Of a DNA stretch of 64,000 nucleotides, positions 8,089-15,966 are shown one piece after another. Location of the stretch: positions 62,001 to 126,000 of the forward strand of contig NZ_CP102197.1 in assembly GCF_024584435.1 (NCBI RefSeq), written 5' to 3'. Each line of letters opens with the position of its first letter. Positions within the stretch are counted from its first letter, which is position 1. The stretch is from Schaalia odontolytica (GTDB lineage: Bacteria > Actinomycetota > Actinomycetes > Actinomycetales > Actinomycetaceae). Made by a program: the position numbers and the translations under genes. Under the pieces are notes generated by a model, which saw only the letters and a program-made list of their open reading frames with translations, was not told the DNA's origin and searched no databases.

Positions 8089-8710
8089 ATGGCCTGCGAG
8101 CCGTCGTTCGAACGCACTGACGTTATCGATGCGCTCTGCATGGAGATCGCGGAGCTGGTCGGTATGCTCTTGCCGCAGGCTCCGCTGTCGACCAGCCCCA
8201 CGCTGCGCAGGGAGCTTCGGATCCGCATGATCTACTCCTCGCTGGTGCATCTTCCACTTCGAGTTCGAGTTCTGCCACCCCTTTTCAGATGGGAATGGCC
8301 GGATGGGACGGCTCTGGCACACGCTGCTGTTGTCGCGGTGGCGCCCGGTGCTGGCCTGGGTGCCCATCGAGTCCGCGATCAGGAGGCGGCAGGCTGGATA
8401 CTACGAGGCCTTGGCTCGCTCCGGCGCGGTCGGCTCGTGCGAGGATTTCGTGGAGTTCATGCTCGAAGCAATCAGGGAAGCCATACTTCCGTACGCGCGG
8501 CCAGTGAGTGCAGCGGACGCGGAGCGCGCCCGCGCGCTTGATTTCCTGAGCGATAACTCGCGCTCCACCGTCGCTCAACTCGCGCAGCACCTCGGCTGCT
8601 CGAAGAGAAGCGCTGAGCGCATCGTCGCGCGGTTCAAGGAAGGAAGAAGGCGTGCTCGAGCGTCAGGGGAGTCCTCGTTCGGGTTCGTGGACTGTCCACG
8701 TCGACCATAA
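8089..8710 (+). pseudogene. Fic family protein, frameshifted and internally deleted
   Basis: Three reading frames each carry part of one Fic protein. The first frame (ATG 8089) encodes MACEPSFERTDVIDALC and LRRELRIRMIYSSL, the usual N-terminal region. The Fic core motif HPFSDGNGR with HFEFEF before it is at about 8258-8300 in another frame, continuing without a stop through MGRLWHTLLLSRW into a C-terminal HTH (STVAQLAQHLGCSKRSAERIV) that ends at 8710. Between SSL and HFEFEF only a few residues remain, whereas intact proteins have roughly a hundred there. So this is a deletion plus frameshift. The AMP-transferase would be inactive. Confidence 0.8.
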
Positions 8711-8745
8711 TTCGGCCAATTCCTAGGAAAATGAGGAGTCCGACA

Positions 8746-9291
8746 ATGAGGTACGCCAAGACGGTGGTGTTGAAGGGCGGGGTGGAACTCCTGGTGAGGA
8801 ACGCCGTCGCCTCGGACGCCCGCGTGCTGTGTGAGACGATGCAACGCACGCATGCGCAGACCGACTACCTGCTGTCCTACCCGGACGAGCAGAGCGTCGA
8901 CGATGAACAAGAGGCCCGCTCCCTGGAAGAAACGGAACGCAGCGGCAATGAGGTTGAGCTCGTTGCCGTGATCGACGGGCGCATCGTTGGAAGTGCAGGA
9001 GTCTCAGCAGTGCGTAGTCGGCGCAAGGTTGCGCACCGGGCGCGTTGTGGGATCAGCATCCTCAAGGAGTACTGGGGGATGGGGATCGGCCGGGCGCTGA
9101 TCGAAGCGAGCATTGACTGTGCTCGGCAGGCGGGCTACACCCAGCTTGAGCTCGAAGCGGTGGCGGACAACGAACGGGCGGTGTCCCTTTACCGTCGCGC
9201 AGGGTTCGAGGAATACGGGCGCAATCCCCGGGGGTACCGGTCCCCGTCTGCGGGCTACCAAGAACTCGTGTACATGAGGCTGGAACTGTAG
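8746..9291 (+). CDS. GNAT family N-acetyltransferase (full-length copy)
   Basis: The 181-residue enzyme starts at the ATG at 8746, with GAGGAG seven bases upstream; the ATG at 8731 lies inside that ribosome site. The GNAT fold is complete: N-terminal strand TVVLKGGVELLVRNAV, central beta-strand ELVAVIDGRIVGSAGVSAV, acetyl-CoA loop YWGMGIGRALIEA, and NERAVSLYRRAGFEEYG. The C-terminal 93 residues match the gene at the window start with roughly 16 differences. Family members acetylate amines of small molecules or protein N-termini; the target is not predictable. Confidence 0.9.
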   Translation: MRYAKTVVLKGGVELLVRNAVASDARVLCETMQRTHAQTDYLLSYPDEQSVDDEQEARSLEETERSGNEVELVAVIDGRIVGSAGVSAVRSRRKVAHRARCGISILKEYWGMGIGRALIEASIDCARQAGYTQLELEAVADNERAVSLYRRAGFEEYGRNPRGYRSPSAGYQELVYMRLEL

Positions 9292-9349
9292 CGCTCTGAC
9301 GGGTGGCAGCCGGTTATGTGTCTAGCTTGAGGAGCCTAGCATTATGCGT

Positions 9350-9379
9350 GGGTACGCTGTGTTGTGAGTGTCGTACCCT
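9350..9379 (+). promoter_or_regulatory. Leaderless promoter with inverted repeat for glycosyltransferase
   Basis: GGGTACG (9350-9356) and CGTACCC (9372-9378) form a perfect 7-bp inverted repeat with a 15-base spacer. The right arm overlaps a TACCCT -10 box (9374-9379) that is six bases from the GTG start at 9386, so a bound repressor would block the promoter. Confidence 0.5.
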
Positions 9380-9385
9380 TGACAC

Positions 9386-10540
9386 GTGAAGCTTCTCGTC
9401 GTTCCCATGGTTGCGCGCTCGCGGATGGGTGGGCCGTGGTCGCGTGCGAAGCGCGTCGCCCGCGCCTTCCGGGATGGCGGCCATGAGGTCACGCTCGCGT
9501 GGGGAGATGACGGCAACTGTTTCGATCCGGGCAGCCCAACGCTCGAGATTCCAGTGCCCTCGCCTCTCGGCCTGCCAGACGCCATTGCGCGCCACACCTT
9601 CCCCCTTGCCTCGCGCCTCGGCCTCATGGGCCGTAAGCCCGTGCGCAGCTTCGAGGAGGTCCTCTGGCTGACCGGTGCCCTCGATGAACGCTACACGCAC
9701 GCCGCCGTCGAGATCCTCCGCACGCACATGCGAGCCGCGCGCCCCGACGTCGTCTACTCGGAGTTCAACCTCGCCGCCATCATCGCCGCCCGCGCCGAGG
9801 GCATCCCCTGCGTGGGCAGCGGCTCGCAGCCGACGACCGCCTCCTACGCTTCCAACCCGCGCAAATCCGTGGGAATTCGACGCCTGCTGCGCGAGATGGG
9901 AATGCCCGCCCCGGCCTCGTCCCTGTCGATCCTTGAAGGGATGGCACGCCGCTTCATCCCCAGTGGCCCGACCCTGGAACCGCGTGCGGGGGAGCGGGCC
10001 GTCTACTGCGGTTTCCTGGACGAGCCGCCCGCACTGACGCCGACGCCTCGCGATTGCGTCCTCATCTACCTCGGGGCGGGTAGCGTCCCCGCGGGCGTGG
10101 CCGTGCGCGCCGGGCGAGAACTCGCCGAGGCGCTGAGCTGCGACGTCTACGTCGCGGGCGTGTCCGAGGCCATCCACGCTGTGGGGGACCAGGAAGTGAC
10201 CTGCGCGCCCCGTTTCGACGTCGCTGAGCTCCTGCCGCGCGCCCACGTCTTCGTTCACCATGGCGGGCAAAACTCGGTGATGGACGCCCTGTCCTATGAA
10301 GTCCCACAGGTCATCGTCCCGGGTCGCGTCTTTGAGCGTCAAATCAACGCCGAGGCCGTGGAAAACGCGCGCTGTGGCCTGACCGTACGCGAGCCCAAGC
10401 CGACGCTTATCGCGCGCGCCGCCCGCACCCTCGTCGATGAGCCCGCCCTGACCTCAGGGATCCGAGTGGTGCGCGCGGAGCTCTGCGCGCTCGGCGGCGG
10501 CGCACGCATCGTGCGCGAGGTCGAGGAACTGGTCGGCTAA
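9386..10540 (+). CDS. Glycosyltransferase, GT1/MurG-like (UDP-glycosyltransferase superfamily)
   Basis: A 384-residue GT-B protein. It starts MKLLVVPMVARSRMGGPWSR with the substrate-side Rossmann fold (GHEVTLAW). The C-terminal half has RFDVAELLPRAHVFVHHGG (VHHGGQNS at 290-297) and ALSYEVPQVIVPGRVFERQ, the nucleotide-sugar binding pattern of glycosyltransferases that glucosylate natural products or lipids. No signal peptide. The GTG start is preceded by a -10 box at the leaderless distance and no Shine-Dalgarno. Acceptor unknown. Confidence 0.85.
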   Translation: MKLLVVPMVARSRMGGPWSRAKRVARAFRDGGHEVTLAWGDDGNCFDPGSPTLEIPVPSPLGLPDAIARHTFPLASRLGLMGRKPVRSFEEVLWLTGALDERYTHAAVEILRTHMRAARPDVVYSEFNLAAIIAARAEGIPCVGSGSQPTTASYASNPRKSVGIRRLLREMGMPAPASSLSILEGMARRFIPSGPTLEPRAGERAVYCGFLDEPPALTPTPRDCVLIYLGAGSVPAGVAVRAGRELAEALSCDVYVAGVSEAIHAVGDQEVTCAPRFDVAELLPRAHVFVHHGGQNSVMDALSYEVPQVIVPGRVFERQINAEAVENARCGLTVREPKPTLIARAARTLVDEPALTSGIRVVRAELCALGGGARIVREVEELVG

Positions 10541-10542
10541 CC

Positions 10543-11172
10543 TCAGTTCCAGCCGCGCAGGATCGCCTCCAGGCCTCGTTCGAACTGAGCGGTGAAGTCG
10601 TAGCGACCGTCCAGGAGATCCTCGATGAGCGGGCGCAGCGCCTGCGCGTCCTCGGGATCGAGTGCGGCGCTCGCGGCCGACAGGTCGGCGGGCTGCTCGG
10701 GCGAGCCGCCCACGGGCGGAACGACCTCGGCGGCGACGAAGGCCGTCGTGTAGATCGAGACCGCATTGACCAGCCCCAGCATGTCTGCATTCGGTGTGAA
10801 ACCGCGCCAGGCTAGCGTCACGAACACGCGCGCCAGGAGCGACAGCTGCTCGGGCGTCGACATCGGGCGCGTGAGCAGCAGCATGACCGCGCCCGGGTGG
10901 GAGCGCAGCGTGGAGGCCAGGCAATGCGCGTAGGTGCGCATGTAGATCAACAGGGGCGAGGCTGGGGTGTCCTCGGTCGGCTCACTCGCCGTGGGCGTGG
11001 GTGTCGATTCGGGGTCGAACGCCCCGGTATCTACTCGGCCTAGGAAGGACTCGAAAGTGAGGCGCCAGACCTGCTCGGCAATGCCCTCCAGGAGCGCCGC
11101 CTTGTCTGGGAAATGACGATAAAAAGCGGCCTGGGAGACGCCGAGGCGTTTTCCCAAGGACCGCAGAGACAA
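10543..11172 (-). pseudogene. TetR-type regulator lacking its N-terminal helix (5'-truncated copy)
   Basis: From SLRSLGKRLGVSQAAFYRHFPDKAAL to DFTAQFERGLEAILRGWN the frame matches the TetR protein at 2466-3281, with a shorter Thr/Pro-rich insert. The first helix found in the paralogue (RERIFSAALALVDEAGL) is missing. The sequence there is unrelated (RQIVRKTREF), and no ATG or GTG is in frame before the frame runs antisense through hemH. A TTG at 11172 without a ribosome site is the only nearby start. I therefore call it a truncated copy, although translation from TTG cannot be excluded. Confidence 0.65.
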
Positions 11173-11232
11173 AGCGCTGAATTCACGAGTTTTTCTGACA
11201 ATCTGTCGCTGCGTGGGGAAGGGAAGCGGCCC

Positions 11233-11261
11233 TACACTGTCTGCGCGAGGCCTGAAGGAGG
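11233..11261 (+). promoter_or_regulatory. hemH promoter -10 and ribosome site
   Basis: TACACT at 11233-11238 is a good -10 box. AAGGAGG at 11255-11261 is a strong ribosome site seven bases before the GTG at 11269, which decides the hemH start in favour of GTG over the ATG at 11278. Confidence 0.55.
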
Positions 11262-11268
11262 ACTGAAA

Positions 11269-13518
11269 GTGCCAGGTATGGATACCTACGACGCGATCAT
11301 GCTGCTGTCCTACGGTGGCCCGAACGGCGAGGAAGACGTTCTGCCCTTCATGCGCAACGCCACGCGCGGTCGCGGAATCCCGGACGAGCGCCTGCTCCAG
11401 GTCGCCGCGCACTACAAGCGCTTCGGCGGAGTCTCGCCCATCAATGCCTGCAACCAGCGCCTCATCGCCAACTTGTCCGCGGAGCTTGCCAGGCGCGGGC
11501 ATGACATCCCCGTCGGGTGGGGAAACCGCAACTGGCATCCCTTTGTTGCCGAAGGCCTTGACGAGCTCGCCCAGGCGGGCGCCCGACGCATCCTCGTCCT
11601 GCCCACCTCCGCCTACGCCTCGTACTCGGGGTGTCGTCAATACCGCGAAGACCTCGCCGAGGCCGCGCAGGCCCTGCGCGAGAAGTGGGGGACGATCGTA
11701 CTGGGCGGCGAGGACAGCGCCGACAACCCGCATGCCGACATCATCCTGGACAAGGTCCGCCCCTACTACTCGACCCCCGGCATGGCGCGCGCGCAGATCA
11801 CCTCCATCCGGCGTTCGTGGGAGGCTCTGACGGCGCGTGGCCTCGATACCTCGGGTATTCGCCTGATCTTCGTCACCCACTCCATCCCCGTCAGCATGGA
11901 AGCAGGCTCCTCGCCCTTCCCCTTCCGTCCCTCGATCGGCGAGGCCCCCGCGCCCGAGAGCGATCGCGCCGAGCAGCAGGGGAGTGGGGCCTCGTCGAGC
12001 GCGGGAACCCCCGCCACCGAAGTCAGCTACGTCGCCCAGCATCACGCCCTCATCCAGGCGATCATGCCTGAGCTGCGGCGCGTCCTGGGGCGTGCGGATC
12101 TTGGCTACGACCTCGTCTACTGCTCGCGATCAGGGCCCCCGCAGGCACGTTGGCTCGAGCCGGACATCAACGACTTCCTCGAGGAGATCGCCGATGGTGG
12201 ATCGGATGAGGCGGCGGGGAACTCCTCGGACACGAGACCGCTCAGCGGCGTCGTGGTCGTCCCCATCGGGTTCATCTGCGACCACATGGAGGTCGTCTAC
12301 GACCTCGACACCGAGGCGCGAGAGACCGCCGCGCGGCTTGGCATCCCCTACGAGCGCGCCGACACCGTCTCCACCGACCCGGACTTCGTGTCCTCCCTGG
12401 TCGACGTGCTCGAAGAGCGCGCGGCCCAGGCGCGAGGCGAGAACCCCGAGCACGTCACCGTGACGGGCACCGGCCCCTTCCACACCGTCTGCCCGAGCAA
12501 CTGCTGCCTCTCGCTCGCGCGCCCCGGCCACCCGTCACCCGGCGTCGGGGGTGCTCATCCCGGCGCGGTAACCACCCCTCATTCTTCCGGCGCGCCCACC
12601 CGAGCCGCCGGCCAACCCGACACAACTCAGGAGAAATCCATGTCTGCTCAGCGCCCCCATGCCGTATCGCCCGATCAGAATCCCGACAATCCCGGACACC
12701 CGGCAGGAGTGCCGGACCGCGTCGGTGAGCACGCCGCGCGCCACCAGGCCCGCCACGCGGGCACCGAGGCGACGCCCCACTCGCATGCCGCGCACGCCCG
12801 CGTCACCGACCCGCGCGACGCGACGGACGTTGACTTCGACGAGGTCAACAACAAGCAGCACTACGCGCTCTACTCCGTGTTCGCGCTCGGTGAGTCCCTG
12901 CCCGCCGACGATGGCGAGCGCGGTCGCGTCATCGCCGAGTCCCTGGACTACGTGAAGGGCGCGGGCGCGGAAATCCGCGGCTTCTACGACGTGTCGGGCT
13001 TCCGCGCCGAGGCGGACCTGATGGTGTGGTGGCTCGACGACGATCCCGAGGTCCTGCAGGACGCCTACCACCGGCTGCGCGCCTGCGCGCTCGGTAAGTT
13101 CCTGGATCCCGTGTGGTCCTGCATGGGCCTGCACACCCCCGCCGAGTTCAACAAGCGCCACATTCCCGCCTGCTTCGGCGGCGTCGCGCCTCGCGATTGG
13201 GCCATGGTCTACCCCTTCGTGCGTTCCTACGACTGGTACCTGAAGGCCCCCGACGAGCGCGCCCGCATCATGGCCGAACACGGCCGCAACGGCTTCTCCC
13301 AGTACCCGGACGTCAAGGGCTCGACCCTGTCGGCCTTCGGCTTCTCCGACTACGAGTGGGTGCTGGCATTCGAGGCGGACTCGCTGGATCGCCTGGAGGG
13401 GGTCATGCACGCGCAGCGCTACACCGAGGCGCGCCTGTACGTGCGCGAGGACACCCCTTTCTTCACCGGTCCCCGCGTGAGCCTCGGCGAGTGGGCCGAG
13501 CGCCAGCCCCGGGGGTAA
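11269..13518 (+). CDS. hemH: Coproporphyrin III ferrochelatase fused in frame to HemQ
   Basis: One frame of 749 residues runs from a GTG with AAGGAGG at 7 nt to a single stop at 13518. Residues 1 to about 410 are a ferrochelatase (YDAIMLLSYGGPNG, KRFGGVSPIN, CGCRQ-like SGCRQYREDL, VVVPIGFICDHMEVVYDLD) with a Cys cluster CPSNCCL near the end that matches the [2Fe-2S] ligands of actinobacterial enzymes. About 50 Pro/Gly/Ala-rich residues then link it to HemQ. It inserts iron into coproporphyrin III; HemQ performs the next step. Either a bifunctional fusion or two products via the internal start at 12640. Confidence 0.9.
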   Translation: MPGMDTYDAIMLLSYGGPNGEEDVLPFMRNATRGRGIPDERLLQVAAHYKRFGGVSPINACNQRLIANLSAELARRGHDIPVGWGNRNWHPFVAEGLDELAQAGARRILVLPTSAYASYSGCRQYREDLAEAAQALREKWGTIVLGGEDSADNPHADIILDKVRPYYSTPGMARAQITSIRRSWEALTARGLDTSGIRLIFVTHSIPVSMEAGSSPFPFRPSIGEAPAPESDRAEQQGSGASSSAGTPATEVSYVAQHHALIQAIMPELRRVLGRADLGYDLVYCSRSGPPQARWLEPDINDFLEEIADGGSDEAAGNSSDTRPLSGVVVVPIGFICDHMEVVYDLDTEARETAARLGIPYERADTVSTDPDFVSSLVDVLEERAAQARGENPEHVTVTGTGPFHTVCPSNCCLSLARPGHPSPGVGGAHPGAVTTPHSSGAPTRAAGQPDTTQEKSMSAQRPHAVSPDQNPDNPGHPAGVPDRVGEHAARHQARHAGTEATPHSHAAHARVTDPRDATDVDFDEVNNKQHYALYSVFALGESLPADDGERGRVIAESLDYVKGAGAEIRGFYDVSGFRAEADLMVWWLDDDPEVLQDAYHRLRACALGKFLDPVWSCMGLHTPAEFNKRHIPACFGGVAPRDWAMVYPFVRSYDWYLKAPDERARIMAEHGRNGFSQYPDVKGSTLSAFGFSDYEWVLAFEADSLDRLEGVMHAQRYTEARLYVREDTPFFTGPRVSLGEWAERQPRG
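12640..13518 (+). CDS. hemQ: HemQ, coproheme decarboxylase (internal start within the hemH frame)
   Basis: ATG at 12640 has CAGGAG six bases upstream, a proper ribosome site inside the longer frame, so free HemQ (292 residues) is likely made. It has a His/Ala/Pro-rich N-terminal stretch of about 65 residues, then the chlorite-dismutase-like ferredoxin fold: NNKQHYALYSVFALGE, GAEIRGFYDVSGFRAEADLMVWW, the haem-side EFNKRHIPACFGG, and MVYPFVRSYDWY. It converts coproheme to haem b by oxidative decarboxylation, the last step of the coproporphyrin-dependent pathway used by Gram-positive bacteria. Confidence 0.9.
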   Translation: MSAQRPHAVSPDQNPDNPGHPAGVPDRVGEHAARHQARHAGTEATPHSHAAHARVTDPRDATDVDFDEVNNKQHYALYSVFALGESLPADDGERGRVIAESLDYVKGAGAEIRGFYDVSGFRAEADLMVWWLDDDPEVLQDAYHRLRACALGKFLDPVWSCMGLHTPAEFNKRHIPACFGGVAPRDWAMVYPFVRSYDWYLKAPDERARIMAEHGRNGFSQYPDVKGSTLSAFGFSDYEWVLAFEADSLDRLEGVMHAQRYTEARLYVREDTPFFTGPRVSLGEWAERQPRG

Positions 13519-13618
13519 GGCCCCTTATCTGAGAGCTGGCCCCGGCCTCGCCGATGCCCAGCGTGACGGACCCCGGCGGTCATGTGACGATGCGGTGGCA
13601 CGTGACAAAACGCGCCTT

Positions 13619-13668
13619 GTTCGTTCTAGGCCTGGGGGAGGAGGTTCGTTCTAGGCCTGGGGGAGGAG
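13619..13668. repeat. Perfect 25-bp tandem duplication over the esterase stop codon
   Basis: Bases 13619-13643 are repeated exactly at 13644-13668. The inner copy contains the stop codon and last codons of the esterase gene, the outer copy lies just after it. This looks like a recent slippage or duplication event. Confidence 0.9.
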
Positions 13669-14658
13669 CCGGGGCAGGTCGTGGGCGACCTGGTTTTGGA
13701 TGGACGCCATGGAGTGGTCCTCGCCCTCGTCAATCCACAGCTGCAGGCTGCCCGGTGTCATCAGGTCCGGGTAGTCAAGCTGGAGCTGCTCGAGCTGGGG
13801 ACTCATGTCCCACAGGGCGGGGTCGTCGGACCCGACCGACGCGAGGATCCGGAAGTCCTGGGCGCCATAGTCCGCGCGCTCGGCGCCCGCGGCGATCAGG
13901 TGCGCGATCTGGTCGATGTCGGCGTCCGTCTCGCGCCCGATCCACGACTCGCCGGCCATTGGCATGTAGCCGTAGAAGTACTGCGGCCTCATGGAAAAGA
14001 CATCCCACGTTGTCGTGGCGCCCATCGAGAAACCGCCGAAGGCGCGGTGGGTGCGGGAATCCTGCAGGGACTGGTCCGAGGTGTCGCCTCCCGCGTAGGT
14101 CGCGTACCTCGACTCGACGGCGTCGATGATCGTGTCGATCTCGGTGGTCGCGAAGAAGCGGTTGAGTTCGTAGTCGTCCTCGTAATCGTCGCCCGCGAAG
14201 GAGCGATCCGGGTAGTAGGTCGCAAAGACGACGAGGGTGGGGCTCAGCTGGCCCGATGCCGTCAATTCGTCGACGACGGGGACGACCCCTTCGGCGAGCC
14301 CAGCCGCGCTACCCTGCCAGCCGTGCGTGAGGTAGACGACGTTGGCGGGGGTGTCGGGAGAGTAGGTCGGGGGAACGTAGACGTAGGCTTCCTTATCGTA
14401 GGTCACGCCCCGATAGGCCTGCTGGTAGGCAACCGTATTGACGGAGCCGTTCAGCTGAGACGTCATGTCGGTGAAGGCGGCCACGATCGACAGGGAGCTG
14501 TCGTCCTCATAGACAATGGGCGACGGGTCCGGCTGACCGGCCGCCTCGCCCCCGCCCGTGTAGGCCGCGAGGCCTGCCAGGCTCAGGAGGGATACGGCCA
14601 GCGTCGCCCCGACCAGGGGCGCCGCGCGCAGCGATGACCTCAGAAACCTGATGCTCAT
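13651..14658 (-). CDS. Secreted alpha/beta-hydrolase esterase (esterase D/feruloyl esterase type)
   Basis: The 335-residue protein starts with a signal peptide (basic MSIRFLRSSLR, hydrophobic core, Ala/Gly-rich cleavage region near residue 40). The mature part has VYVPPTYSPDTPANVVYLTHGWQG and the nucleophile elbow FGGFSMGATTTW, as in esterases attached to xylanase Z and in mycolyl-transferase-like folds. A late His is in DEGEDHSMASIQ. It probably hydrolyses acyl or feruloyl esters outside the cell or in the wall. The stop lies within a 25-bp tandem repeat. Confidence 0.82.
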   Translation of the reverse strand: MSIRFLRSSLRAAPLVGATLAVSLLSLAGLAAYTGGGEAAGQPDPSPIVYEDDSSLSIVAAFTDMTSQLNGSVNTVAYQQAYRGVTYDKEAYVYVPPTYSPDTPANVVYLTHGWQGSAAGLAEGVVPVVDELTASGQLSPTLVVFATYYPDRSFAGDDYEDDYELNRFFATTEIDTIIDAVESRYATYAGGDTSDQSLQDSRTHRAFGGFSMGATTTWDVFSMRPQYFYGYMPMAGESWIGRETDADIDQIAHLIAAGAERADYGAQDFRILASVGSDDPALWDMSPQLEQLQLDYPDLMTPGSLQLWIDEGEDHSMASIQNQVAHDLPRLLPQA

Positions 14659-14854
14659 CGTTCGTTTCCCATGCGCGCCGCGCTCGTTACCTTCATGGCA
14701 TCCACTGTAGTTCTCGTTCGCCGGCAGGTGCTAATGGGTGTGGGATGTCCCGCCTTTATCGGGTGCCATCCCGTCATTGGGGTTCCCCGGAGGCTTGCGA
14801 TGCTTCACTGCCTTGCCTCGGCGGCGCCACTCTCGGGAGGAGCTCGGTGGTGCC

Positions 14855-14860
14855 TATCAT
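14855..14860 (+). promoter_or_regulatory. -10 box TATCAT, leaderless position
   Basis: TATCAT lies six bases before the ATG at 14867 and no Shine-Dalgarno is present, so transcription should start at or next to the start codon. Confidence 0.55.
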
Positions 14861-14866
14861 GGGTGC

Positions 14867-15466
14867 ATGACACCCGAGATCACCGACCCCGCCATCCGCG
14901 CGATCGCCGAGGCCATCGCGGCGGACCCGGCCAACGCCTCGTACACGACGCGAGGCGTGGAACCGCTGTTCTACGCGGGTCCCGAGTGCCGCATCATGGT
15001 CGTTGGCCAGGCGCCCGGGCGTGTCGCCGAGGAAACCGGCATCGTATGGAACGACCGCAGCGGCGATCGGCTGCGCGACTGGATGGGCATTGACCGTGAG
15101 ACCTTCTACTCCTCGGGCAAACTCGCGATCGTCCCCATGGACTTTTACTTCCCGGGCACCGGCAAGAGCGGAGATCTGCCCCCGCGCAGGGACTTCGCCG
15201 ACAAATGGCACCCGCGCCTGCTCTCTCTCATGCCCCGCCTCGACATGACCATCCTCGTTGGCGCCTACGCGACCAGGCGATACCTGCACCTGCCCTCGTC
15301 GGCCTCCCTCACCGAGACGGTGCGCCGCTACCGCGACTACCTTCCCACCTACTTCCCGCTGGTCCACCCCTCGCCGCGCAACCAGATGTGGATGAAGAAG
15401 AATCCCTGGTTCGCCGCCACCGTGCTCCCCGACCTCAAGGAGAGGGTCGCCGCCCTACTCGCCTGA
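14867..15466 (+). CDS. Uracil-DNA glycosylase superfamily protein
   Basis: This 199-residue protein has the family 4/5-like UDG layout: IMVVGQAPGRVAEETG (the GQAPG motif I), WNDRSGDRLRDWMG, MDFYFPGTGKSGDLPPR, and the C-terminal HPSPRNQMWMKKNPWF with the HPSP motif that holds the active-site His. Members excise uracil or other deaminated bases. The charged residue usual in motif I of classical UDG is not obvious, so specificity is uncertain. The start is chosen from the -10 box six bases upstream. Confidence 0.85.
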   Translation: MTPEITDPAIRAIAEAIAADPANASYTTRGVEPLFYAGPECRIMVVGQAPGRVAEETGIVWNDRSGDRLRDWMGIDRETFYSSGKLAIVPMDFYFPGTGKSGDLPPRRDFADKWHPRLLSLMPRLDMTILVGAYATRRYLHLPSSASLTETVRRYRDYLPTYFPLVHPSPRNQMWMKKNPWFAATVLPDLKERVAALLA

Positions 15467-15504
15467 CGAGGCCGGGGCGGGACGCGTGGTGCACACTGGA
15501 ACGC

Positions 15505-15945
15505 ATGGACGATCTGCGCATCCCTCCCGGGCCTGGCTGCCCGCGCGGCCTCGTCGTGCCCGCGGGGGAGCTGATCGAGCGCTTTTCCCATGCCTCGGGC
15601 CCGGGTGGGCAGGGCGTCAATACGGCGGACTCGCGCGTGCAGCTGAGTCTGGACCTGGGCTCGACGACCGCCCTGAACGACAAGCAGCGCGAGCGTGCCC
15701 TGTCTGTTCTGGGGGAACGCCTGACGGGAACCAACCTCACGATCACCGCAGCCGAGCACCGCTCCCAGCGCCGCAACCGGGGTGCGGCGCGCGAGCGCCT
15801 CGCCCAGGTCCTGCGCGCGGCCCTCACCCCGCCCACCCCCAGGCGCGCCACGAAGCCGACGCGAGGCTCGAAGCTGCGCCGCCTCGCGCAGAAGAGGAAA
15901 CGTTCCGAGGTCAAGGCGCGCAGGCGCCGCCCCGACGCGGACTAA
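15505..15945 (+). CDS. arfB: Alternative ribosome-rescue factor / peptidyl-tRNA hydrolase ArfB
   Basis: The protein (146 residues) has the release-factor catalytic motif GGQ at 34-36 in SHASGPGGQGVNTADSRV and a Lys/Arg-rich C-terminal tail (KLRRLAQKRKRSEVKARRRR) that enters the empty mRNA channel of stalled ribosomes. No codon-recognition domains are present, so it is ArfB/YaeJ rather than RF1/RF2. No Shine-Dalgarno; CACACT lies seven bases before the ATG. It follows the UDG-like gene by 38 nt. Confidence 0.92.
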   Translation: MDDLRIPPGPGCPRGLVVPAGELIERFSHASGPGGQGVNTADSRVQLSLDLGSTTALNDKQRERALSVLGERLTGTNLTITAAEHRSQRRNRGAARERLAQVLRAALTPPTPRRATKPTRGSKLRRLAQKRKRSEVKARRRRPDAD

Positions 15946-15966
15946 GAAGAACGAGGCCGGGGTTGG

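Noticed and set aside
11113..11268. N-terminal extension of HemH from an upstream ATG
   Set aside because: This segment is antisense to the TetR remnant, and the GTG at 11269 has a strong ribosome site at the right distance.
10543..12045. A 500-residue minus-strand ORF covering the TetR remnant and antisense to hemH
   Set aside because: Only the part matching TetR is convincing; the upstream part is low-complexity shadow sequence opposite the well-conserved ferrochelatase.
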